Positions 1 to 5,661 of a stretch of 6,009 bases of DNA are shown in pieces. Within the stretch, counting starts at the first letter, position 1; each line of letters opens with the position of its first letter. The stretch spans positions 5,680 through 11,688 of the forward strand of contig JAMWZF010000067.1 of assembly GCA_024304875.1 (NCBI GenBank). The letters are read 5' to 3'. Origin of the DNA: Paracoccaceae bacterium. Its GTDB lineage: Bacteria > Pseudomonadota > Alphaproteobacteria > Rhodobacterales > Rhodobacteraceae. The notes under the pieces are model-generated. The model ran no database searches, was not told the DNA's origin, and saw nothing but the letters and a program-made list of their open reading frames with translations. Position numbers and translations under genes: made by a program.

Positions 1-233
1 TTGACCGCCCGCGCCGCCTCAACGGCCGTGTCGTTATTGAGCCGCTGCCCCCCTGGTGGCGCATGCGACAGGACCTGCACGTCGATTCCGGCAGCGTCCA
101 TGTCGGCCAGCCGCCCCTCGACGTCGATCTCGAGCTTTTTCATCAGCGCCGGCGACCGTTCGGCCCGGGGGCCGGAAAAGGCGTCCGCGAAGGCGGCGCT
201 CCAGAAATGCTCTTCGATGGCGATCACTCTCAT
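1..233 (-). CDS. Amidohydrolase-2 family protein (decarboxylase-like), N-terminal part
   Basis: This is the first 77 codons of a gene that continues past the left edge. The protein begins MRVIAIEEHF and reads through to ...TAVEAARAV with no stop. The early E-x-H signature (E7 and H9, after a short hydrophobic beta strand) is typical of the amidohydrolase-2 group that includes gamma-resorcylate and 2,3-dihydroxybenzoate decarboxylases, where this Glu and His bind the active-site metal. The following stretch, with RLADMDAAGIDVQVLS, matches the usual second strand region of the barrel. Members are cytoplasmic TIM-barrel enzymes of roughly 300-350 residues that decarboxylate or hydrolyse aromatic or lactone-type substrates; the exact substrate cannot be told from this fragment. 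It starts 12 bases after the stop of the three-repeat gene, so it is probably the last or a late gene of the leftward operon. The ribosome site is weak, which fits coupling to the upstream gene. Confidence 0.82.
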   Translation of the reverse strand, partial: MRVIAIEEHFWSAAFADAFSGPRAERSPALMKKLEIDVEGRLADMDAAGIDVQVLSHAPPGGQRLNNDTAVEAARAV

Positions 234-245
234 CGGGGCGTCCCG

Positions 246-713
246 TCAACCGTTGTCGATCTTGGCGATCATCGCCTTGGCGATGGAAACGCAGCGCCCG
301 GCCAGCAGGTCCGGCGACATCTTGGGCCGGCTGTTGAGGATCGCGGTCTGGACGTGAACGGCGGTGTCGAGCAGTTCCTCGCGGGCCTCCTCCGAGGCGT
401 TTTCGCCAAGGTCGGCGTCCACCTCGGCGATCAGGGCGCGGGCGACCTCCATGCACTCGCCGAGGACATCCTCGACCCGCGCCGGATTGCGGCCCCCCAG
501 CAGGGCCGACAGGGCATGGACCCCCATGTCCAGAAGCTCGTCGCGGTCCGGCATCCCGGCGCGGGCGGCGGTCTCGTCCACCCGCGCGACCAGCTTCTCG
601 CCGATCTCGACGCAGGCATCGAACAGCTCGGCCGGGTCGGCGTCCTTCCGGGCGCGCATCAGGGGCGTCAGGGCATGGACGGCCATGTCCAGGACTTCTT
701 CTCGTTTCGCCAA
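246..713 (-). CDS. Small three-repeat helical protein of unknown function
   Basis: I do not recognise this 155-residue protein. It is built from three copies of a 43-residue unit at residues 4-46, 57-99 and 111-153, with no gaps inside the units and linkers of 10 and 11 residues. Ten positions are identical in all three copies, including Asp at unit position 6 (D9, D62, D116), His at 10 (H13, H66, H120), Arg at 19 and Cys at 31 (C34, C87, C141). Units 1 and 2 share 18 of 43 residues, units 2 and 3 share 17. Each unit looks like two amphipathic helices. There is no signal peptide or membrane segment, so it should be cytoplasmic. The start is TTG at 713: an AGGAAG ribosome site lies just upstream and repeat 1 begins three residues later, whereas the next ATG (residue 10) would cut into repeat 1. 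It sits between the transporter ATPase remnant and the amidohydrolase and is co-oriented with both, which suggests a role in the same pathway; a metal, cofactor or protein-binding role is only a guess. Confidence 0.8.
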   Translation of the reverse strand: MAKREEVLDMAVHALTPLMRARKDADPAELFDACVEIGEKLVARVDETAARAGMPDRDELLDMGVHALSALLGGRNPARVEDVLGECMEVARALIAEVDADLGENASEEAREELLDTAVHVQTAILNSRPKMSPDLLAGRCVSIAKAMIAKIDNG

Positions 714-764
714 GGTGTCTTCCTTCCGTGTTCTTCAATGTTCAGGGGCGCCAAACGGCGCGGT

Positions 765-1292
765 TCATCTCAGGGCGTGGCCCGTCTTGGGGTCGAAAAA
801 GTGAAGCGAATCCGTCTCGTAGCGCAGGCGCACCGTCTCGCCCGCCTTGGGCAGCGGACGTGGTGAGACCCGCGAGACCAGAGACAGCGGCTCGGAGTGG
901 CCGTTGCGGGCCTTGCCGATGTCGTTGGCGCTGGCCGCCTGCGCCTCGGTCTGGATGTAGACGAGAGCCTCGGCCCCCAGCATCTCGACCAAGTCTACCC
1001 GGCCTTCAACGCAGTCGCCCGCAGCGGCTCCCTCCTCGGCAAGGAAAAAGCACTCGGGCCGCATGCCGAGGATGACGTCGCTCCCCGCCCGTTCGGCGAG
1101 TTTGGGGTAGGCGGCGAGGCTCGCCTCGTCGATATCGAGGGACAGGTTGCCGAACGTCACCGTCATGCCGCCCGCACCCTGCTCAATCCGCGCATGGCAG
1201 AGGTTCATCGGCGGCGACCCGACGAAGCCGGCGACGAAGACCGTCTCCGGCGCGGCATAGAGGTCGGCCGGCGGGGCGAGCTGCTGCAGCAC
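765..1292 (-). pseudogene. ABC sugar transporter ATPase (MalK/UgpC type), C-terminal remnant
   Basis: About 175 residues of the C-terminal half of a MalK/UgpC-like ATPase remain. The fragment opens at VLQQLAPPADLY, then VFVAGFVGSPPMNL, the stretch that joins the nucleotide-binding domain to the regulatory domain in this family. It continues through the TOBE-type beta-barrel domain (VILGMRPE, then VEMLGAEALVYI) and ends with LVSRVSPRPLPKAGETVRLR and a final HFFDPKTG. Walker A, Q-loop, LSGGQ signature, Walker B and H-loop are all absent; a full protein is about 350-370 residues. Upstream the frame only runs into permease sequence read in the wrong frame, to a TTG at 1319 with no ribosome site. 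The fragment therefore cannot hydrolyse ATP and is probably not translated as such. The intact gene would energise the importer whose binding protein and permease lie upstream. The remnant ends 51 bases before the three-repeat gene. Confidence 0.88.
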
Positions 1293-1300
1293 CCTTGTCG
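1286..1300. other. Deletion junction joining permease to ATPase remnant
   Basis: On the minus strand the permease frame reads L-Q-T-I-D-K and then loses all family similarity. In a different frame at the same place the ATPase frame picks up family similarity at V-L-Q-Q-L. The switch falls within a few bases of 1290-1298. In an intact operon of this type the missing part would be the last third of the first permease, a whole second permease and the first 60% of the ATPase, about 1.8 kb by comparison with normal gene lengths (an estimate). No insertion sequence or long repeat marks the joint. A short shared stretch such as AAGG could have guided the join, but the parent sequence is not available to prove it. 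Confidence 0.8.
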
Positions 1301-1884
1301 ATTGTCTGAAGCCCGCCAAGCACGAAGAGCAGGGCCAGCGGCAGGTCGGTCCAGACCTGCGCGACGATCACCACGATCATCGCGTAGAACCCGTTGGACA
1401 GCCAGGGGATGCCGCCGACGCCGAGGAACTCCAGCACCTGGTTCGGGAAGCCGAAGTCGCTGTTGAACATCGTGCGGAACATCAGCGCCGCCGCGACGGA
1501 GGAGACGATGTAGGGCAGGATGGCGAGGCCGCGGATGAACCGCAGGCCCGAGACGATCCGATTGAGGGCGAAGCCGAAGACGATCGCCAGCGTCAGGCCG
1601 AGGACGATCACACCGAAGACGAAGATGCCCGTGCACCAGAGCGAGGACCAGAATTCCGGCGTGCTGAACACCGCCGCGTAGTTGCCGAAGCCGACGAAGG
1701 GCTGGTCTTGGTCAAGCGGGCTGATGCTGTAGAGGCTCTGCCAGGCGGCGTAGAGCACCGGGAAGGCCAGGAAGACCGCGACGATGATCATCGCCGGAGC
1801 AGAGCTGATGTAGGCGATCCAGGGGTGCTGCCACCCGAGGATCCGTGTTGCCGAGGCCGCGTTGGTGGTGGGTTCACCCGCCAT
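1293..1884 (-). pseudogene. ABC sugar transporter permease (MalF/UgpA type), truncated at 3' end
   Basis: This is the N-terminal two thirds of a MalF-type inner-membrane permease. It starts at ATG 1884 behind an AGAGGAG ribosome site; the reading frame stays open upstream but without family similarity. Family features seen in order are a first membrane helix at about residues 24-48 (ending FPVLYAAWQSLYS), FVGFGNYAAVF at 63-73, helices at about 82-108, 117-137 and 165-190, and QVWTDLPLALLFVLGGLQTID at 176-196. Normal family members continue directly into the cytoplasmic EAA loop (EAA...DGA), which docks on the ATPase, and total about 290-310 residues. Here genuine sequence stops at residue 196-198 and about 35 out-of-frame, Arg/Ala-rich residues follow to a stop at 1183. 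Without the EAA loop and last helices it should be inactive. A second, MalG-type permease is expected downstream and is missing. Confidence 0.87.
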
Positions 1885-1915
1885 GCGTTGCTCCTCTGGT
1901 TGCGTCCGACGGGGC

Positions 1916-1934
1916 GGGCCCCGCGGCGGGGCCC
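1916..1934. repeat. Perfect GC inverted repeat upstream of permease start
   Basis: GGGCCCCGC (1916-1924) and GCGGGGCCC (1926-1934) are exact inverted copies around a single base. In RNA this would fold as a very stable hairpin with about 7-8 pairs, ending roughly 30 bases before the permease start codon on the minus strand. No T tract follows, so it is not a classic intrinsic terminator. A role in lowering permease expression relative to the binding protein is inferred from its place. Confidence 0.6.
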
Positions 1935-1964
1935 TGCCTGTCGGTCGTGGCGTTTCTGGGTGCG

Positions 1965-1984
1965 GGCGGCCACGGCGGGCCGCC
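1965..1984. repeat. 7-bp stem hairpin in binding-protein/permease spacer
   Basis: GGCGGCC (1965-1971) pairs with GGCCGCC (1978-1984) across a six-base loop. It is the middle one of three GC-rich hairpins in the 182-base noncoding spacer. It is weaker evidence than its neighbours, since GC-rich DNA forms such stems by chance fairly often. Confidence 0.4.
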
Positions 1985-2014
1985 GGAAGGTGCCTTGCGG
2001 GTGTTGGTATCGTG

Positions 2015-2054
2015 CCTGCCGGCCGGCGCCCTTGGGCGGACGCCGGCCGACAGG
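2015..2054 (-). terminator. Long stem-loop just after the binding-protein gene
   Basis: CCTGCCGGCCGGCG (2015-2028) is complementary to CGCCGGCCGACAGG (2041-2054) at 13 of 14 positions, the odd pair being G-T in one strand, with a 12-base loop that holds a smaller CGCCC/GGGCG alternative pairing. On the minus strand it begins 12 bases after the binding-protein stop codon. No run of T follows. In ABC importer operons such a structure commonly protects the binding-protein mRNA from 3' decay or attenuates transcription so that far more binding protein than permease is made; that role is inferred here from position and stability. Confidence 0.6.
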
Positions 2055-2066
2055 TCCGCGCCTGGG

Positions 2067-3371
2067 TCAGCCGCGGATCGCGTCGAACTGCGGCTGCCAC
2101 TCCTCGGCGATGGCCATTGGGTCCATGTCCGGGTTCGAGACCACGAACTCGTTGAACCGCTCCATCACGTCCTCGGCTTGGGGAAAGTCGAGATCGACCG
2201 GGAACATGCCCTGGTTCGAGAATGCCGCGATGTTGTCCTCGTTCCAGATCGGCAGCCATTGGTCGACCATTTCCGGGTTGGCGAGCACCGCGTCGGTCCG
2301 GTGCGGATCGGAGCCGGCGAGCATCAGCTCGAAGGCGACATCCTGCTGCATCAGCAGGCGCAGTACCTGCCCCGCCTCGTCCTTGGCCCCCCGCTCGACC
2401 GCGTCGGCAGTGACGAAGAACGTCCGGGCGGGCGACACGAGGGTCCCGTCATCGGTTTCGCCGCTGCGCGAGGTCGGCATCGGCACGATCGAGAAGTTCG
2501 TCCCCGCCTCCAGGCCCGCCGCCTGGGCGTCTACCGAGGTTGGCGCGCTGTCCAGCATCATGCCCACGTTGGAGGCCACGAAGCCGCCGCGCATGTTGTC
2601 TTCGTTCCAGGCCACCACGTCGGTGCTGACAAGATCCTCGCGCACCAGCGTCTAGAGGAAGCCGATCCAGTACTGGCCTCCCTCGCTGCTGAGGTCCGGG
2701 ACCGAGCCATCGAACTCGGTGCCCATGGCGCTCATCGACGAGAACATCAGGTTCGCGCCGTTGCCCCGCTGGGCCCACCAGCCGAAGGGCACGATGTCGG
2801 GCTGCGCCTCCTTGATGGCGCGGGCGAAGTCGAGCACGTCGTCCCATGTCTCGGGCTCGCCCGTCACGCCGGCCTCCTCAAGCCAGTCGGTCCGGAAGTA
2901 GACCTCTTCCATCGAGGCGGTGTTGGCCATACCGACCAGTTCGCCGTTCCACATGCCGTCGGCCCAGGTGGACGGGTAGATTTGGGCGAAGCCCTCGGGA
3001 TCGTCTGCCTCCCACTGGTCGACGATGTCTTGGATCGGCACCACCACGCCGGCCTCGGCCACCACGGGCCGCAAAAAGCCGTCGAGGTGGACGATATCCG
3101 GCAGGTCGAGCCCGGCATCGCGCATCCGGATCAACTGCTGGAACAGGTTGTCGCTGGGCTGGACGTCCACGGTCAGCGTAATGCCGGTCTCCTCGGCGAA
3201 AGCGTCAAGCTTCTCGCGAGACGGCACGGTGTATTCGCGGGCGAACCAGACGGTCATCTCGGTGACGTCCTGATCCTCCTGCGCCAGAGCGGGCGTCGCC
3301 ACCGTCGTCAGTGCCGCCAGGATGGCCGGCAGAACGGCACAGGTGCCGGTCTTCAGTCGTTTGATATGCAT
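2067..3371 (-). pseudogene. ABC transporter extracellular solute-binding protein (family 1), interrupted by an amber stop
   Basis: The gene encodes a periplasmic binding protein of the MalE/UgpB-like family 1 that would capture substrate for the adjacent permease. Translation starts at ATG 3371 with GGGAGGA spaced correctly upstream. Residues 1-31 are a signal peptide: basic start, hydrophobic core, and an ATPALA-Q cleavage site. The mature part shows VWFAREYTVPSREKLDAFAEETGI, then DLPDIVHLDG, and FRTDWLEEAGV with PETWDDVLDFARAI, all typical of the family. At codon 240 (2652-2654) the frame meets TAG and then continues in the same frame to ...EWQPQFDAIRG and TGA at 2067. Ignoring the stop, the product is 434 residues, normal for the family, and both halves are well conserved. 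So the lesion is one base change rather than an indel. A 239-residue product would lack most of the second lobe. Restart at GTG 2645 has no ribosome site and would lack the signal peptide. The substrate cannot be identified from sequence. Confidence 0.9.
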
Positions 3372-3432
3372 GTCTTCCTCCCATTCGACGCCCGGACTTT
3401 TTTGCCGCGAAGGCTTTTCTACCAGTCCATAC

Positions 3433-3442
3433 GTCTATAGAC
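3433..3442. promoter_or_regulatory. Palindromic operator candidate GTCTATAGAC
   Basis: GTCTATAGAC is a perfect 10-base palindrome, with one further near-symmetric base pair step on each side. It lies in the AT-rich divergent region between the binding-protein and dehydrogenase genes, about 10 bases downstream of the leftward -10 box and near the -35 position of the rightward one. A repressor bound here could shut both units. The shape is compatible with a GntR-type operator, but no regulator gene is in the window, so the family is a guess. Confidence 0.5.
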
Positions 3443-3452
3443 ATCTTAAGAC

Positions 3453-3460
3453 ATTATAAT
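3453..3460. promoter_or_regulatory. Symmetric TATAAT box serving divergent promoters (candidate)
   Basis: ATTATAAT is its own reverse complement, so a perfect TATAAT -10 hexamer is present on both strands (3455-3460 rightward, 3458-3453 leftward). It sits in the only AT-rich stretch of the window, between two divergent genes. No convincing TTGACA-like -35 lies 16-18 bases from it in either direction, so an activator or a degenerate -35 would be needed. Predicted transcript starts are near 3446 (leftward) and 3467 (rightward). Confidence 0.45.
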
Positions 3461-3489
3461 TGTGTCGCAAGGAAAATTCTTGCAGTCGT

Positions 3490-3520
3490 GCCAAGGGCCT
3501 GACGCCCGATAGCGGTTGGC
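3490..3520 (+). other. Nested inverted repeat in the dehydrogenase 5' leader
   Basis: GCCAA (3490-3494) pairs with TTGGC (3516-3520), and inside it GGGC (3495-3498) pairs with GCCC (3504-3507), with an unpaired bulge on the 3' side. It would lie in the leader of the rightward transcript, about 40 bases before the GTG start. It may be a leader hairpin or a further protein-binding site; the arms are short and chance is possible. Confidence 0.3.
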
Positions 3521-3560
3521 GAAAGGTCATACGACTCGCACGATGAGGGAGGAGAAGAAG

Positions 3561-4933
3561 GTGATTCAGTCGATCAATCCGGTGACCGGGAGCGTGATCG
3601 CCAGCTACGACATACATACGCCAGAGGAGGTGGAGGCCGCTTTGTCCGGAGCCGTCCGCGCCCAGGCTGCTGGCGCCAGGTTCCGGTGGCCGAGCGCACT
3701 GCCCTTCTGTCAGCCATGGCACGCGAACTGAGGGCCGGGAAGGTCCACTTCGCCGAGCTCATCACCCAGGAGATGGGCAAGCCCGTGGTCGAGGCTGCCG
3801 CCGAGATCGAAAAATGCGCCGTTACCTGCGACTACTACGCGAAGATGGCCCCCAGCTTCCTCGCCGACGAGGAGATCCCTGCCAATGGTGCCTACTCGGG
3901 AGTCGCCTTCGACCCGCTCGGCGTTGTGATCGCCATCATGCCGTGGAACTACCCCTTCTGGCAGTTCTTCCGCTTCGCCGCCCCGGCCCTCGCGGCGGGG
4001 AATGGCGCGATCCTGAAACACGCCTCCAACGTGCCAGGCTGTGCGGTCGAGATCGAGGCGCTGATGGCCCGTGCGGGCTGCCCTGACGGGTTGATGCGCA
4101 GCCTGCTGATTGGCTCGGGCGCGGTCGCGGAGCTGATTGCCGACGACCGGATCGCCGCTGTCACCCTGACCGGATCGACCGAGGTGGGGTCCATCGTGGC
4201 CGGTCAAGCGGGCAAGGCGCTCAAGAAGCAGGTCCTGGAACTCGGCGGATCGGACCCCTTCATCGTGCTGGCCGACGCAGACCTCGAGGCCGCTGCGAAA
4301 ACCGCGGTGACCGCCCGCTTCATCAACGTCGGGCAGTCTTGCGTGAACGCCAAGCGGTTCATCATCGAGGAGGCCGCTGCGGATCGGTTCACTGACCTCT
4401 TCTGCGAGGGTGTTGCCGCACTGAAGGTCGGCGATCCGATGGAGCGGGACACCCAAATCGGCCCCATGGCGCGGGCAAACCTCCGGGACGAACTGCATGA
4501 GCAGGTCGAACGCTCGATCGCCGAAGGCGCGGTGGCCGCGCTCGGCGGTCGGCCGATCGAGGGCGACGGCTGCTATTACGCACCGACCGTGCTGACCGGG
4601 GTGACGCCCAAGATGACCGCTTTCCGCGAAGAGCTGTTCGGCCCTGTCGCTTCGATCATCCGAGCGCGGGACGCGACCCATGCCGTCGAATTGGCGAACG
4701 ATAGCGACTTCGGGCTCGGCGCCGCCGTCTGGACTTCGGACCTGGACCGCGCGCGCGAAATGTCGCGAGCCATCGACGCCGGGGCCGTGTTCATAAACGG
4801 CATGGTGGCGTCCGACGCCCGCCTGCCCTTCGGCGGGATCAAGAAGTCCGGCTACGGGCGCGAGCTCGGATCCTATGGTATCCGCGAGTTCACCAACATG
4901 AAGACGATCTGGATCGGCCCAAAGGCTGAGTGA
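3561..4933 (+). pseudogene. Aldehyde dehydrogenase, succinate-semialdehyde dehydrogenase-like, frameshifted near the N-terminus
   Basis: The gene encodes an NAD(P)-dependent aldehyde dehydrogenase closest to the short SSADH group (Sad/YneI-like), which oxidises a semialdehyde to the acid in the cytoplasm. The start is GTG 3561, 6 bases after GGAGGAG, giving the family N-terminus IQSINPVTG...IHTPEEVEAAL. After codon 36 (near 3669) the frame is lost and similarity resumes one frame over at WRQVPVAERTALL. Restoring one G (GCTGGCTGG for GCTGCTGG) gives ...QAGWRQVPVAERT and a 457-residue protein of normal length. In that numbering the hallmarks are MPWNYPFWQ (N130), LKHASN (K153), TGSTEVG, LELGGSDPF (catalytic E227), GQSCVNAKR (catalytic C261) and EELFGPVAS. 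All catalytic residues are kept, so the only visible lesion is the one-base deletion. A product from GTG 3686 would lack about 42 N-terminal residues. The cupin gene follows 12 bases later. Confidence 0.9.
3666..3674 (+). other. Site of one-base deletion in the dehydrogenase gene
   Basis: The sequence GCTGCTGGC reads A-A-G in the N-terminal frame, but the family frame needs G-W-R immediately after the Ala. One G missing from an original GCTGGCTGG explains the change. The site is a near-tandem GCTG repeat, a place prone to slippage in replication and to errors in some sequencing methods. Confidence 0.75.
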
Positions 4934-4945
4934 GGAGGAGGACCC

Positions 4946-5353
4946 GTGAAACCAGCAATCCTTAGACCGGGCGACCTGCCCGTGAACGACCGGGGCAACG
5001 GCGCCCGCACGGTCCCGCTTGTGACCCGCAAGTGCGGCTCGACCAGCGTGATCAACGGCATCACCGAGTTCGACCCCGGCGCCAAGATCGGCGTGCATTT
5101 CCACAACTGTGAGGAAAGCGTGATGATCCTCGAGGGCGAGGCCGTGGCCGAGATCGACGGCGAGCGCATCCCTCTCAAGGCGGGGGACACCACCTGGATT
5201 CCCGCAAACCTGCCGCACCGGTTCCTCAACGAAGGGACCGGCCCGATGCGCATCTTCTGGACCTACGCCAACGTGGATGCGACCCGCACGATGGTCGAGA
5301 CCGGGGTGGAGCAGTCCATCGACGAGGAACACGCCAAGGCCAAGCGGCTATGA
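4946..5353 (+). CDS. Single-domain cupin protein
   Basis: This is an intact 135-residue protein with one small beta-barrel cupin domain at about residues 33-105. The first cupin motif is clear: G46, then H51, H53 and E57, ending at G64. The second motif runs from G80 through P87 to H91 and N95, with Asn in place of the usual Gly two residues after P87. H51, H53, E57 and H91 form the standard four-ligand site for a divalent metal, so metal binding is expected. Small cupins next to catabolic genes act as dioxygenases, isomerases or sugar/lyase-type enzymes, or as sensors; none can be singled out. No signal peptide, so cytoplasmic. The start is GTG 4946, 12 bases after the dehydrogenase stop, with an exceptionally strong GGAGGAGGA site. 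Its stop overlaps the ATG of the next gene (ATGA), which indicates translational coupling. Confidence 0.88.
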   Translation: MKPAILRPGDLPVNDRGNGARTVPLVTRKCGSTSVINGITEFDPGAKIGVHFHNCEESVMILEGEAVAEIDGERIPLKAGDTTWIPANLPHRFLNEGTGPMRIFWTYANVDATRTMVETGVEQSIDEEHAKAKRL

Positions 5354-5640
5354 TCCGCGAGATCGCGATCCTGACGATCGACCCCTCCCGCGCTGCCGAC
5401 TTCGAGGCCGCTGTCGCCAAGGCCCGCCCCCTCTTCGAGGCCTCTGCGGATTGCCTGTCCTTCGCGCTGGAGCGAGTGGTTGAGACGCCCGGCAGCTACC
5501 GACTGGTGGTCGGCTGGGCCTCGGTCGAGGCGCATATGGAGGACTTTCGGGGCAGCGAGAACTTCCAGAAGTGGCGCGCCCTCGCCGGGCCGTACTTCAC
5601 CCGGCCGCCGGAGGTGGTGCACACCGAACAGGTGATCTGA
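5350..5640 (+). CDS. Antibiotic biosynthesis monooxygenase (ABM) domain protein
   Basis: This intact 96-residue protein has the ABM, dimeric alpha-beta barrel fold: an opening strand IREIAILTID, a helix ADFEAAVAKARPLFEAS, a strand pair including SFALERVVETPGSYRLVVGWAS, a helix VEAHMEDFRGSENFQKW, and a closing strand EVVHTEQV. The W-x-S-x-E-x-H segment followed by F and W in the second helix is characteristic. Such proteins act as homodimers, either as cofactor-free monooxygenases (quinone- or anthrone-type substrates), as heme-degrading relatives, or as small isomerases or scavengers in catabolic operons. The heme-degrading motif is not evident. It is the last gene of the rightward unit, starting within the cupin stop codon (ATGA), so it is likely made together with the cupin. 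The substrate is unknown. Confidence 0.86.
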   Translation: MIREIAILTIDPSRAADFEAAVAKARPLFEASADCLSFALERVVETPGSYRLVVGWASVEAHMEDFRGSENFQKWRALAGPYFTRPPEVVHTEQVI

Positions 5641-5661
5641 CGGGCCCTAGTCTGGGGCCCG
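5641..5661. terminator. Hairpin between convergent genes, possible bidirectional terminator
   Basis: CGGGCCC (5641-5647) and GGGCCCG (5655-5661) are exact inverted copies with a seven-base loop. The hairpin starts directly after the ABM stop codon and spans the MFS stop codon. Position between two converging genes fits a shared terminator, but no T run follows on either strand. Confidence 0.5.

Noticed and set aside
34..738. Minus-strand open frame of 234 codons overlapping the three-repeat gene and the amidohydrolase start
   Set aside because: Its product is Arg/Gly/Pro-rich with no motif, whereas the competing frame shows a precise three-fold repeat and the amidohydrolase N-terminus.
1183..1319. 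A designed permease-ATPase fusion protein
   Set aside because: The two parts are in different frames, so no single product can contain both; the ATPase part also lacks every ATP-binding motif.
1183..2259. A 358-residue permease with a novel N-terminal extension
   Set aside because: The extension is the hairpin-rich spacer and the end of the binding-protein gene read in another frame. The ATG at 1884 has a good ribosome site and starts exactly where family-like sequence begins.
1845..3440. Plus-strand open frame of 531 codons opposite the binding-protein gene
   Set aside because: It is a His/Val/Arg-rich mirror of the binding-protein coding strand, typical of open antisense frames in GC-rich DNA, and the minus strand has clear family motifs, a signal peptide and a ribosome site.
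3516..3731. A separate 71-residue small protein before the dehydrogenase
   Set aside because: Its residues after the GTG at 3561 are the normal N-terminus of the dehydrogenase and its tail is out-of-frame dehydrogenase sequence, so it is a product of the frameshift.
3710..5332. Minus-strand open frame of 540 codons opposite the dehydrogenase and cupin genes
   Set aside because: It covers two unrelated, well-recognised plus-strand genes, has low-complexity Gly/His/Arg composition, and shows no family motif.
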